Origin: a virus
Length of the DNA: 48,921 bases
Strand: one strand, 5' to 3'
Virus record (IMG/VR): IMGVR_UViG_3300024352_000154
Coordinates: 1 to 48,921 of that record
The position numbers were made by a program, and so were the translations under genes. The notes below the pieces were generated by a model. It was not told the DNA's origin, did not search any database, and saw nothing but the letters and a program-made list of their open reading frames with translations. Positions within the stretch are counted from its first letter, which is position 1. Every line of letters begins with the position of its first letter. Below are positions 8,784 through 16,683 of the stretch, piece after piece.

Positions 8784-8812
8784 ATTATATATGTTTATTT
8801 GATCAGAGTCAA
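8784..8812 (-). promoter_or_regulatory. Sigma70 promoter of the polymerase unit
   Basis: Minus strand: -35 TTGACT (8807-8812), 17-base spacer, -10 TATAAT (8784-8789). It lies between the terminator at 8835-8858 and the DsbA-like gene. It has the same hexamers as the clamp promoter, which suggests coordinated early expression. Confidence 0.85.
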
Positions 8813-8834
8813 CGAATATTTTGTCAAAAGACAA

Positions 8835-8858
8835 AAAAAGCGGCCGAAGCCGCTTTTT
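8835..8858 (-). terminator. Rho-independent terminator with UUCG loop
   Basis: A perfect 10-bp inverted repeat: AAAAAGCGGC, four-base loop, GCCGCTTTTT. On the minus strand the loop reads C(TTCG)G, the very stable tetraloop, and the stem ends in five T. It lies 14 bases after the stop of the 592-residue gene, which fits termination of the late region. The A/T symmetry means it may also work in the other direction. Confidence 0.92.
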
Positions 8859-8871
8859 AAGTGTTAGTATT

Positions 8872-10650
8872 TTACTTTGCTGGAGCCGCAGGTGCTGCCG
8901 CAGGAGCCGCAGGTTGTTGTCCGCCTGCTGCCTTAGCCTTTTTAAGTTTGTCTAACTTGGAAATTACAACATCTAGACGTTTTTGGACATCTGCTGGTAA
9001 GCCTGCTTTGATTGCAGGATCTTGTCCATATTGATCTAGAACTTTCAAATGCTTCTGTAGTTCTGCTAGATCTTTTGGATCCATTTCAATGTCACCGCCG
9101 CTAAATGCTTTCCATAGTGCGCCTAGTGCCAATGCCCCACCAACAGCGGCAGTTGCAATAGCCGCTTTTGGATTCTTTAGTACACCAAGTGCCTTTGATC
9201 CTGCGCCTTTGACAAAGTCCATGGCACGTTGTCCCCAACTTGGTTTTGGAGTAATGTCTCTGAATGGAACATCGATGACGTTTGGATTAGCACCACCTGG
9301 TGTAGATAGTGCCGGTAGTTTGCCGCCAGGACCAGGTAGTGCTGGCACAGGTGCTTCACTTAGATAATCTCTTGTAATAGCAATTTGTTCTGCTTCGCTA
9401 AAGTATTTGATATTTTTCATAACAAACGCTCTTGCTTCGTTTTCAGTCATTGCTAATACATCTTCTTCAGTTACACTTTCAGAAATTTTGTACTTAGTAA
9501 CGATTGCTTCGATAGCAGTTAATGATTGTGTTAACTGACTACGTGCAACGATATTTTTACCGTCTGCCAATAGTGTAGATAGTTCAGGAGTAACTTTACC
9601 AGTTTCTGGTTTGCCTGCCATCTTTTCAAATGCTTTAATACCAGCAACAGTTTTAGGACCCATCTTACCATCGATTGGACCAGGGTCAACACCTAATGCT
9701 TTTAGTTGTTCTTGAATTTTCTGAATTGCAGGATCTGCACCAGCAGTCTTCTTATCTTGTGCAGTCTTATCTTGTGCAGTCTTGTCTTGAGATGCTTTAG
9801 TATCAGCGGCAACTTTATCTGCTTCTGCACTTGCGGCATCTAAGTCTTTATCCATCTTTGCATCGTATTTTGCTTTTTCGGCTGCTTCAACATCTGCAAC
9901 AGTTTTCTTAGCATCATCGATTGCTTTACGTACTTCTGGATCATCTCCTAAAGTTTCTAATTCGTCAATTAACGCATTAATTTGATCTGCCACTGCCTTG
10001 GCTTCTGGACTTAGTTGCTCTTGCATTGGTACATCACCAACTACGTCTTGGAATTCTCTCATCAATGATTCAAAGATACTTCCTTCACCAACTTTTAATC
10101 CACCAAGTTTTGGAGCATTAGCAGTCATGCCTGGCATCTTAAGTCCAGTTCCGCTACTTGCTGTTCCGGTATCTGATCCACCAGTAATAGATTGTAACTT
10201 TTTAACCAAGTCCGCTAATTGCGGAAGTTTTTCTGCTTTAATTTCGGCAGTCTGGCGATCTTTATTAACTTTGTCACTAGTACCTTTAACTGCGGTATCG
10301 TGTTCGCCTTTGTCGTCGCCACGGAACATACGTCCTAGTGCTGTAGATGTTTTTGCGTTTTGTGGAACTAAACCTAGATCTGCAAGTGTTTTATCTGCGC
10401 TTGATGTTGCAGTTGCGGCAATACTGTATTTGCCACCCATGCTGTTTGGCTGTCCTTGCTTGCCAACAAAGTAACCGCTAACAGGATCATACAAACCTGG
10501 TAGTTTGTGTTTCCATGCTAGGTCATTAAGGATCTCTGCACGTTCTTGCTCGTCTGATTTACCAGCAACTGCGGCTTCAACGTCTTTGATTGTGATAGCC
10601 TCTGCAAGTACTACAGTATCCAATTTGTTTAGAATTGATCTAATATCCAT
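8872..10650 (-). CDS. Putative virion protein with peptidoglycan-binding domain, 592 aa
   Basis: The N-terminus (about residues 1-20) looks like a T4 capsid-targeting peptide and contains LAE-A, a fit to the prohead protease site. Residues about 305-363 match a PG_binding_1 domain (LKALGVDPGPIDGKMGPKT pattern). A hydrophobic Ala/Gly-rich segment near 495-513 could span a membrane, and the tail is Ala/Pro/Lys-rich. A long charged Lys/Asp/Ala segment precedes the domain and includes short DKTAQ repeats (DNA 9751-9795). A late promoter (10677-10683) precedes it. A virion-borne protein that contacts the cell wall during injection is a reasonable inference; no lytic active site is visible. Confidence 0.78.
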   Translation of the reverse strand: MDIRSILNKLDTVVLAEAITIKDVEAAVAGKSDEQERAEILNDLAWKHKLPGLYDPVSGYFVGKQGQPNSMGGKYSIAATATSSADKTLADLGLVPQNAKTSTALGRMFRGDDKGEHDTAVKGTSDKVNKDRQTAEIKAEKLPQLADLVKKLQSITGGSDTGTASSGTGLKMPGMTANAPKLGGLKVGEGSIFESLMREFQDVVGDVPMQEQLSPEAKAVADQINALIDELETLGDDPEVRKAIDDAKKTVADVEAAEKAKYDAKMDKDLDAASAEADKVAADTKASQDKTAQDKTAQDKKTAGADPAIQKIQEQLKALGVDPGPIDGKMGPKTVAGIKAFEKMAGKPETGKVTPELSTLLADGKNIVARSQLTQSLTAIEAIVTKYKISESVTEEDVLAMTENEARAFVMKNIKYFSEAEQIAITRDYLSEAPVPALPGPGGKLPALSTPGGANPNVIDVPFRDITPKPSWGQRAMDFVKGAGSKALGVLKNPKAAIATAAVGGALALGALWKAFSGGDIEMDPKDLAELQKHLKVLDQYGQDPAIKAGLPADVQKRLDVVISKLDKLKKAKAAGGQQPAAPAAAPAAPAK

Positions 10651-10676
10651 TTGTTTGTCCCCAAAATCTTATTAAG

Positions 10677-10683
10677 TATTTAT
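10677..10683 (-). promoter_or_regulatory. Late promoter, ATAAATA core
   Basis: The minus strand reads GATAAATAC, the extended form shared by most late sites in this window. It lies 27 bases before the ATG of the 592-residue gene. Confidence 0.75.
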
Positions 10684-10772
10684 CAGTGCTCACTTTAAAT
10701 CGTCAGGGTAGCGAATCCGTTGATTAGCCCAGCAGCCGGGCACATAACCCCAAACGGTCCTAGGGTATGTTC

Positions 10773-10877
10773 TTACAATTCATAAGGAATTCCGGCTAAT
10801 CCGCATCCAAAGCGAGCTAACCCTTCTACAATGTCATTAAACAGGGCTGTAAGGGTTTCTCGGACGGTCATAGCCAT
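10773..10877 (-). CDS. Possible small protein, 34 aa
   Basis: A short frame reading MAMTVRETLTALFNDIV and ending GLAGIPYEL, predicted to form one amphipathic helix. The ATG at 10877 follows GAGGAAG; a second ATG at 10871 has better spacing from the same GAGG. It overlaps the end of a 24-codon frame in another phase. It occupies part of the 265-base gap between the Dps-like gene and the late promoter at 10677, and its composition looks protein-like. The rest of that gap (10684-10772) holds nothing I can identify. Confidence 0.4.
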   Translation of the reverse strand: MAMTVRETLTALFNDIVEGLARFGCGLAGIPYEL

Positions 10878-10911
10878 CTTCCTCTGGGTAAACTGGATAT
10901 TCGTTTTCCAT
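10837..10911 (-). CDS. Possible tiny peptide coupled to Dps-like gene, 24 aa
   Basis: The stop codon of the Dps-like gene overlaps an ATG (TAATG at 10911), and a 24-codon frame follows that is rich in Glu, Tyr and Pro. The junction type is identical to real gene junctions nearby, such as 11579. It could be a short acidic peptide, or merely a re-initiation leader for the 34-codon frame that starts inside it. Confidence 0.28.
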   Translation of the reverse strand: MENEYPVYPEEDGYDRPRNPYSPV

Positions 10912-11345
10912 TATTTTAGAGTTGCTCGCAACATCCATGAATGTTTGCGATGAGCATCTTGACGATCTGCTAGGAAATTAGCAAGACCAAATTCATTGTT
11001 TGTTTCTGCAATTTTGTACACTAGGCCAAATAAGTTAGCCATTTTATCAGAGTCTTCTAATAAAATTTGTGTCATAGATAGTGCATCTGGAATCTCTGTT
11101 TCATCATCAATTTTAGTAAGCATAGTGAAACGTTCAAAACTACCAGGAGTGTAACTACCACTCTTGCGAATATTTTCTGCAAAAGTATCTATACTTCCAT
11201 ATACTTCTTCGTAGATGTTACCAAATAGTTCATGAAATTCTGCAAAATCAGGTCCTTCTACGTTCCAGTGAAAGTAGTGTGCCTTTAGATAAAAACTAAA
11301 TTCTGATGCGAATACTATTTTAAGTGCTTTTGCTAATTCTTCCAT
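10911..11345 (-). CDS. dps: Dps-like ferritin (DNA protection protein)
   Basis: 144 residues, a four-helix ferritin of the Dps branch. The family signature is clear: KAHYFHWNVEGPDF at residues 21-34, His38, then Asp53 and Glu57 on the next helix, and a C-terminal helix (DAHRKHSWML) near residue 130. Compared with E. coli Dps ferroxidase residues, His51, His63, Asp78 and Glu82 correspond to His26, His38, Asp53 and Glu57, but Asp67 corresponds to Gly42. Iron chemistry may therefore be altered. Dps proteins form 12-mers that bind DNA or iron and protect against peroxide. It is downstream of a late promoter among putative packaged proteins, so it may act on virion or injected DNA. Confidence 0.87.
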   Translation of the reverse strand: MEELAKALKIVFASEFSFYLKAHYFHWNVEGPDFAEFHELFGNIYEEVYGSIDTFAENIRKSGSYTPGSFERFTMLTKIDDETEIPDALSMTQILLEDSDKMANLFGLVYKIAETNNEFGLANFLADRQDAHRKHSWMLRATLK

Positions 11346-11579
11346 TTATGCCACCTGTGCTACTGCGTATACGGCTGTGACTAACATAGTTTTTAAATTT
11401 ATGTCGTCTGCCTCTTCTTCTAATTTATCTGTTCTGACTAGGTCTAGCATTAATTCTCTAAACTCGTCTTCGCCTATTTGTCCTTGCTGACGTGCTTCAC
11501 ATATCTGCAATGCCACTGCGGCACGTTCAGCCGCCCATGGGCGACCACATTGTGTTAACATCTGCAACTGTTCTATCAT
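11346..11579 (-). CDS. Unknown protein, 77 aa
   Basis: A mostly helical protein with no recognised domain. The first half contains two Cys (residues 11 and 27) and an AAERAAVALQI helix; the middle is acidic (KLEEEADD) and the last 12 residues are hydrophobic. It is joined to the lipoprotein gene by a TAATG overlap and stops directly before the Dps-like ATG. Function unknown. Confidence 0.66.
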   Translation of the reverse strand: MIEQLQMLTQCGRPWAAERAAVALQICEARQQGQIGEDEFRELMLDLVRTDKLEEEADDINLKTMLVTAVYAVAQVA

Positions 11580-11965
11580 TAGAATCTCCCAAGAACTGCA
11601 CTAGCGGCTTTATCCGCTTGTGTAGCCATTAATTTCTTTTTAATTTCGCAGTAAGTTTCGCTACCCTGCTTTTCTGTACTGCGTTTATAAAAGTCATCTA
11701 CAGTTTCCTGCATAGGTTTAACTAACTTAAGAACGTCCTGTTGACGCCAACCTTTGCTTTCACTATAAAGTTGAAACCATTCTAAATTATCTTTGATAAT
11801 TTTAACCTGTGGTGCGTGTGCTTGTTTACAATCTAATTGTGCTACACTTTGACGCACGTCTATAATACGTGCTGATTGATTAGGATCGCTGAAACTAGGA
11901 ATCCAACTCTTAACAGTAGCGCAACCTGTTAATGATATTGCTAATGCTAAGACAAGGGCTCTCAT
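11579..11965 (-). CDS. Lipoprotein, 128 aa
   Basis: The N-terminus has a signal peptide ending in the lipobox LTGC-A (Cys15), so the mature protein should be lipid-anchored. The mature part is helical with further Cys near 46 and 106 and a basic C-terminal half. It overlaps the next upstream gene by ATGA. It is not next to the endolysin and has no obvious partner i-spanin, so I do not call it a spanin. It could be a late envelope protein, for example blocking re-infection. Signal and lipobox are seen; function is not. Confidence 0.72.
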   Translation of the reverse strand: MRALVLALAISLTGCATVKSWIPSFSDPNQSARIIDVRQSVAQLDCKQAHAPQVKIIKDNLEWFQLYSESKGWRQQDVLKLVKPMQETVDDFYKRSTEKQGSETYCEIKKKLMATQADKAASAVLGRF

Positions 11966-12837
11966 TTTCCATCCTTGACACAGTTATCAACAGTCTTACC
12001 GCCTTTCTGTTTGGTACCCATACGTTTGTAACCATCCCAGCAAGCCTTACCATCGACACCTTTTTGCTTTTCTTCTGCTAATGTAAGGTAGTCTAAGAAA
12101 GATTTTTTAGTTTCCATAGTTGCTGGTTGTTGCTGTTGTACTACGTGTGTGGCAGCACCGTCAGGAACAGATGCTGTATTAGTTACATTCTTGTTAGCAT
12201 CTTGTTGACGTCTAACTTTTGCAACACCTAAATCGTATTCGGCATCACTGGCACCTGTTTCCTTGCCAGTTTTGTCATAGGTCTTAACAACATTTAATGG
12301 ACCGTTCATATACTTTACAGTAATATTGCCAGTGACTAAATCGTGTTCCTGACTATAGCCGTTAAACATTGGACTAGAATATTTGATTGCTTTACCTGCT
12401 TTGTCGTAGGTAAATGAACCAAACCCGCTATCGTGTACTCTAGTACCGTCTTGCTTTACTGTAAGTTTCTCACCGCCTTCTAAATCGTAACGACCTGGTT
12501 TAGAAAAATCGCCCTGTGGAAATGCAGGAGCATTTGGAATTTGTAGATTGGGTTTAAAACCCGGCTCCCCAGGTCTGCCTGCTTCTTCTAGATCGCTGTC
12601 TTCTTTTTTATTTGCAGTTTTAATATTATACATCTTAGCCACTGCTTTTTCATCATACGGTCTAAAGTCGCTGAGTTTTTCTTTTGCGGCATCAGCGGCA
12701 GACGCAACTTTGTCAGCAACTGTTTTTAATGTATTGTTTTCCTGCACAATAGACACGAAACGGCGCATGTCATTTGCGCCTTCTACTCTACGACTAGATG
12801 CTTTATCTAGTGCTTGTAAAATTTGTTTCATGTCCAT
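11962..12837 (-). CDS. Putative virion-internal protein, 291 aa
   Basis: The first 25 residues (MDMKQILQALDKA...RVE-G) resemble a capsid-targeting peptide followed by a prohead-protease-like site. A central part of short beta-like phrases (residues about 100-200) has Tyr/Gly/Lys patterns. The last 35 residues form a compact CWDGYKRMGTK...NC segment with two Cys that looks like a small independent module; from memory, such tails recur in proteins of marine T4-like phages. It is expressed in the late operon from 14279, between the Lys-rich protein and the lipoprotein. No enzyme motif is seen. Confidence 0.68.
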   Translation of the reverse strand: MDMKQILQALDKASSRRVEGANDMRRFVSIVQENNTLKTVADKVASAADAAKEKLSDFRPYDEKAVAKMYNIKTANKKEDSDLEEAGRPGEPGFKPNLQIPNAPAFPQGDFSKPGRYDLEGGEKLTVKQDGTRVHDSGFGSFTYDKAGKAIKYSSPMFNGYSQEHDLVTGNITVKYMNGPLNVVKTYDKTGKETGASDAEYDLGVAKVRRQQDANKNVTNTASVPDGAATHVVQQQQPATMETKKSFLDYLTLAEEKQKGVDGKACWDGYKRMGTKQKGGKTVDNCVKDGK

Positions 12838-12841
12838 GATA

Positions 12842-14257
12842 TTATAGGCCTGATAAGAATTTCAAACGAGATAAGTCAGTAGATTCTTTAACTGTTTCTT
12901 TTTTCTTATCTGCTTTGCCGCCCATTTCGTCTTTGCCTAAACGACCAGCAACTACATCACCTTTGGTTACTTTGTCATATGGTTTAGCATTGTTGGCTAA
13001 GTTACCATCGCCCTTTTTCTTTTCAGCAACAACTTTTCTAACAATAGACTTAACTAGGTTAGATTCTTGTACTGCTGGCGTAGGAGCAGTTGTACCACCT
13101 TCGGCTTCTAATTTCTTTCTAAGAGCACTAATAGTTCTTGCTAAGTTTGTCTTATCGGCACCTGTAGCAGTTTTGTATTGTTCTTCGTATTTTGCGAGTG
13201 CTTTTGCAGTTGGGCTATCTGCTTCAGCACCTTCTTTAAATGCTGGATTTGTAGGACCAGGAGTCTTTTCGCTCCACTCTTTACCCTTGTTTGGACCAGA
13301 AGTTACTTTTGGATACTTGCCAGTCTTTGGATCTTTCTTAGGAGCGGCTGTAGCACCATCTGGTGGGCTCATTACTTGACCTTCGTCAGTTTTCTTTTTC
13401 TTTTCTGGAAGACCTTTATGCTTTGTACTAGCAAAGTCTTTGGCATCTTTGTCTTTCATGCCTTTAGCAACTTTAGCAACTTCCTTACTGGCTGGCTTTT
13501 CGCCTTTCTTTGCGGCGTGTACCATGCCCATAAATTTTTGTTGTGCTTTGCTTACAGCCTTTTCGACTACTTGTGTAAGGGCTTCCTTAATCATCTTGTC
13601 TTTTTCTTTCTTGTTCTTGGCGTCTTTTTCAGCCTTGGCAATTTTTTCTGCGGCTTCGTCGATTTCATCCTTAACACGGATGCTGGCCACAGTCCAACCT
13701 GGATTGTCGCGTTTCATACGATCACGTACTTCGCCTTGGCTTTCGCCTTCGTCGGCAACAGTAGTAACACCACGAGTTTTGTTATCTTTTTCAAGTTTAA
13801 CAAAGTATTGTTTCTTTTCTGATTTATCAACTTGACCTTTCTTTTTGTCAGTTGCACGTACACCAGACGCTTCTTTAACAGCACCTTCTAACAAGGATGC
13901 TAATTTTTGTTCATATGTAGTCATTTCGTCAATTTTCCTTTCTTCGTCATCCATGTCAGACACTGGCTCTTCGCTTGGTAGCTCTTGTTCAGCATCACCT
14001 GTAATGTCGTCGATGTTGGATGCGTTGCTGCCATCGCCGAACTTAACTTGGTACTCCATATAGTGATATACACTATCTAAGTAATCTGCAGATTTAGTAA
14101 TTTTAGCCTGTACCCAACCTTCTAAATCTTGTCCGTCTTGAATCATTTGGAACAATTTCATAGAGTACTTTGCGGCTCTATATAGTTCTGAACGTGCCAT
14201 AGCCCCTTCGTGGTCGTCCACTGGTCCTGGCATAACTGGTCTCATCTGGTCGTGCAT
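12842..14257 (-). CDS. Lys-rich protein with DUF3008-like segment, 471 aa
   Basis: An ordered N-terminal part (residues 1-75, helical, with a DSVYHYMEYQVKFG stretch) is followed by a long charged, low-complexity region. Residues about 236-285 contain a QQKFMGMVHAAKKGE ... DFASTKHKGLPEK pattern that matches my memory of the DUF3008 family, common in T4-like phages. The remainder is Lys/Ala/Thr-rich and probably disordered. The ATG at 14257 follows GGAG, and a late promoter core lies 22 bases upstream. High Lys content and late expression suggest a DNA-associated head-internal protein. That is inference. Confidence 0.72.
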   Translation of the reverse strand: MHDQMRPVMPGPVDDHEGAMARSELYRAAKYSMKLFQMIQDGQDLEGWVQAKITKSADYLDSVYHYMEYQVKFGDGSNASNIDDITGDAEQELPSEEPVSDMDDEERKIDEMTTYEQKLASLLEGAVKEASGVRATDKKKGQVDKSEKKQYFVKLEKDNKTRGVTTVADEGESQGEVRDRMKRDNPGWTVASIRVKDEIDEAAEKIAKAEKDAKNKKEKDKMIKEALTQVVEKAVSKAQQKFMGMVHAAKKGEKPASKEVAKVAKGMKDKDAKDFASTKHKGLPEKKKKTDEGQVMSPPDGATAAPKKDPKTGKYPKVTSGPNKGKEWSEKTPGPTNPAFKEGAEADSPTAKALAKYEEQYKTATGADKTNLARTISALRKKLEAEGGTTAPTPAVQESNLVKSIVRKVVAEKKKGDGNLANNAKPYDKVTKGDVVAGRLGKDEMGGKADKKKETVKESTDLSRLKFLSGL

Positions 14258-14278
14258 GGTTAAAATCTCCTGGTGTTG

Positions 14279-14285
14279 TATTTAT
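14279..14285 (-). promoter_or_regulatory. Late promoter, ATAAATA core
   Basis: The minus strand reads CGATAAATAC. It lies 22 bases before the 471-residue gene and overlaps the stop codon of the preceding gene (14282-14284). It would drive the block down to the Dps-like gene. Confidence 0.72.
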
Positions 14286-14941
14286 CGTTTTGCTATACTG
14301 CCGCCTGTTAACAGATTAGCCTTCATATCTAGGGCATTTTTAGCAGTACCGTCTTTATTTTTAGGTGTTTTTCCGGCTTTATTTTTGTATACAGGACCCA
14401 CACTAACCATACCTGCACTAGTGCCTCCCGGTGTTGCAGTTTCGTCAAACTTATCGATTCCACGACTCTGCATTCCGCCCTTCTTACGTTTAGCGGCTAA
14501 TTCTTCTAAACCGTGACGTACTTGCTCTAAATTCTGTTCTAAACCCATGAACATGCCGCCTTTGGCTAACTTAGTAATTTGATGCCAAGTTGCTAGGTCA
14601 TCGCTTTCTGCCATACGTGCTAATTCTTGTAACTGTTTACGTGTTTGCAAAATGCGTCCTTTTAACGTCATAGGATTTGCTTTATTGTGACTGTGAATCA
14701 TAGGATCCATAGGATCATCTGTAGCGGCAATAGGTGCTTCTAAGGTAAGTTGATCTGCAACAGTTTCGCTCATCTGTGCCATTTGTACAGCCTGCGCGGC
14801 CAATCTTGCAGGAATACCTTCTTTAACAAGTTTATCCTGTGCTTGTTGTTCGCTTAGTCCTTGTGCTAATAATGCCTTGGCACGTTTAGCCAAAGCCATC
14901 ATATCAATAACACCTTCGTTTATAATGTCTATCAATCTCAT
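14282..14941 (-). CDS. Putative virion-internal protein, 219 aa
   Basis: The N-terminus MRLIDIINE-G is the best match in the window to a T4 capsid-targeting peptide ending in an I-x-E-G prohead protease site. After it come helical segments: residues 15-60 with a LAQGLSEQQAQDKLVKEG turn, and residues 95-150 with possible coiled coil. A basic, Gly/Lys-rich tail follows. No catalytic motif is visible. It overlaps the HAD-metallopeptidase gene by ATGA. If the N-terminus is cut as predicted, the mature protein would begin at Gly10. Confidence 0.7.
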   Translation of the reverse strand: MRLIDIINEGVIDMMALAKRAKALLAQGLSEQQAQDKLVKEGIPARLAAQAVQMAQMSETVADQLTLEAPIAATDDPMDPMIHSHNKANPMTLKGRILQTRKQLQELARMAESDDLATWHQITKLAKGGMFMGLEQNLEQVRHGLEELAAKRKKGGMQSRGIDKFDETATPGGTSAGMVSVGPVYKNKAGKTPKNKDGTAKNALDMKANLLTGGSIAKR

Positions 14942-16683
14942 TTCTTTTTTCCTTGACGCATATTAATTTGCCAGTGTGCTAATTGTTTTTTACGTGGACT
15001 AGCAGAATCGCTACTGCGTATCTTTTTTAACTGTGCTATGCTCATGCCTTTAGTGATGCCGTGACGTTTACTATCACCTTTATCTTGTGGATTTTTTCCA
15101 TCGGCAAAGTTTTCATCTACATTAAATGTCGGATCAACTTTTTGACGCGGCATATTCTTAGGCCGCTTTGGATCAACCGGGTCAATGTCTGTGGTATCAA
15201 GGCCCAACTTTTTCAAAGCCGCAATATATTTGTGCTCTTCTTCTTCACTGCCAAAAGATACAATAGTACTAGGAGGCCCTTTACCAAAATCTTTATTTGA
15301 TAAATTTTTTAAGTTGGCAATATTCTTACCTAACTTGTACCAATCATACACATCACTTACATCAACTCTAACAGTGCCTCTAGGCATTGTAGGTTTAATT
15401 TCAGGACCTCTTGGTTTTTCATTAGGGTGCTGGTCTTCTTCTGCGTGTTTAAAATATTGTACTTGACGTTCACGTTTCTCTGCACCGGCGCGAGTTGGAT
15501 ACTTACCTAAGTTCTTATTACCATGTTTGCTTTTTAATTCGTAACCGCCTTTAACTTTAACAATATGTTCGTTAAACTGTTCTGGATTCATTTTACCCCA
15601 GTAACGTAGCAATACTCCAGCAAGAGCATTGGCTTCGTTTTCGTCTGGACTGCCAGTTGCACCATCTAATTCTCTTGCTTCGTTTTGTTTGCGATGCACT
15701 AATTCGTGTGCTAGTGTTCGCATAATATCCATTTGATGTCTATCTTTAACAGATACAACTATGTCTTGTGTTTCAGGATCAAAGTATCCAAGTGCAGTAG
15801 TCTTTGTATCACCTACTAATTTAATACGTGGTGCTTGTTCTATTTCTAAAAGTTTGATAGCCCATAATGCAAAGTCTTTGATACGTTGCTTTTTATCTGG
15901 AGTCCATGCTTCCATCAATCCGCCGCCGTCACCGCCGTCTCCCGCAGGCACACTACCTACACCACTGTAGCCTGCATCGGTACCATATAGTCCGTAAGGA
16001 CCTGGTCCATATAACGCACCGTATTTGTTTCTGCGTTTTTTCTTACGACCTTCGTCTACATCTTTGTCACCACTAGTGGCAATTAATTTTCCTTGACTTC
16101 TATCTAGACTTTTTAACTGCTGTGGTTCGTGTTCTTCTTCACCTTGTCCCACACGTTTAGCACGTTTAAGTCCATCTAATATTACTTGTAAACTATCTTC
16201 GTCTGCTTGATATTTGATACCAATACCGCCAGCGGCTTCCCAAGCACTGATATTACTACCTCTGTCGTCAATTAATACGTTAGGCATTCCGCTAGGATTT
16301 CTAGCGTACTTGGCTTTGTTTGAAACAATGTAAATGTTGTCTGGCAGTTGATTTAAGTGTTCATCGATCCAAATACGTTTGTATTTTTCACTGCCTTCGT
16401 GGTCGCCGCGTAATGGGCTAGAACAAATATTGTAGCCACCGGCCACATCAACTACAATATCAATTAGTTTGTCTGCTGTAGGAAACTTTGGTAGACGTGC
16501 AAAAAAGTCTGTTCCTACCATTTTGTTTAATGTAGGATCAGTCTTCGCTGGTGGAATGTCTCTGTAGTTTCCGCTTTTAATGCCAGCAAGTTTAGCATAC
16601 TCTGTGAAAAAGTCTGCAAGAACTCCGTCCATGTCTACATAGACTTCCATGCCTTGGGGTAATTCTAAATCGCTTGCTCTCAT
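14938..16683 (-). CDS. HAD phosphatase-metallopeptidase fusion, 581 aa
   Basis: Residues about 12-190 form a HAD-type hydrolase: YVDMDGVLADFF (Asp17, Asp19) and a downstream VLIDDRGSN motif, similar to 5'-nucleotidase-like HADs. Near residues 322-330 is LAHELVH, a zinc HExxH motif, followed about 20 residues later by an ENEAN Glu that could be the third ligand. Two basic segments follow, one with a KREKQ-like AEKRERQVQYFK stretch and one ending with LAHWQINM. A Gly/Tyr-rich linker (about 215-255) joins the halves. The start overlaps the 95-residue gene by ATGA. HAD plus zincin on one chain, in a cluster of putative injected proteins, is unusual. Targets are unknown. Confidence 0.78.
   Translation of the reverse strand: MRASDLELPQGMEVYVDMDGVLADFFTEYAKLAGIKSGNYRDIPPAKTDPTLNKMVGTDFFARLPKFPTADKLIDIVVDVAGGYNICSSPLRGDHEGSEKYKRIWIDEHLNQLPDNIYIVSNKAKYARNPSGMPNVLIDDRGSNISAWEAAGGIGIKYQADEDSLQVILDGLKRAKRVGQGEEEHEPQQLKSLDRSQGKLIATSGDKDVDEGRKKKRRNKYGALYGPGPYGLYGTDAGYSGVGSVPAGDGGDGGGLMEAWTPDKKQRIKDFALWAIKLLEIEQAPRIKLVGDTKTTALGYFDPETQDIVVSVKDRHQMDIMRTLAHELVHRKQNEARELDGATGSPDENEANALAGVLLRYWGKMNPEQFNEHIVKVKGGYELKSKHGNKNLGKYPTRAGAEKRERQVQYFKHAEEDQHPNEKPRGPEIKPTMPRGTVRVDVSDVYDWYKLGKNIANLKNLSNKDFGKGPPSTIVSFGSEEEEHKYIAALKKLGLDTTDIDPVDPKRPKNMPRQKVDPTFNVDENFADGKNPQDKGDSKRHGITKGMSIAQLKKIRSSDSASPRKKQLAHWQINMRQGKKK

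Noticed and set aside
9998-10474. A 158-codon plus-strand frame opposite the peptidoglycan-binding gene
   Set aside because: Ser/Leu/Pro-rich antisense translation with no start signal; the opposite frame has a domain match and late promoter.
10684-10772. Possible structured RNA or tRNA in the gap after the Dps region
   Set aside because: No T-loop consensus, acceptor stem or CCA end was found; only a weak 4-bp hairpin is present.
11579-11965. Lipoprotein as an o-spanin
   Set aside because: It is far from the endolysin and has no overlapping coiled-coil partner; a better spanin pair exists at 25942-26660.
13178-13835. Long plus-strand frames opposite the Lys-rich gene
   Set aside because: They are Phe/Cys/Ser-rich shadows of a Lys-rich gene, with no ribosome site and no promoter.
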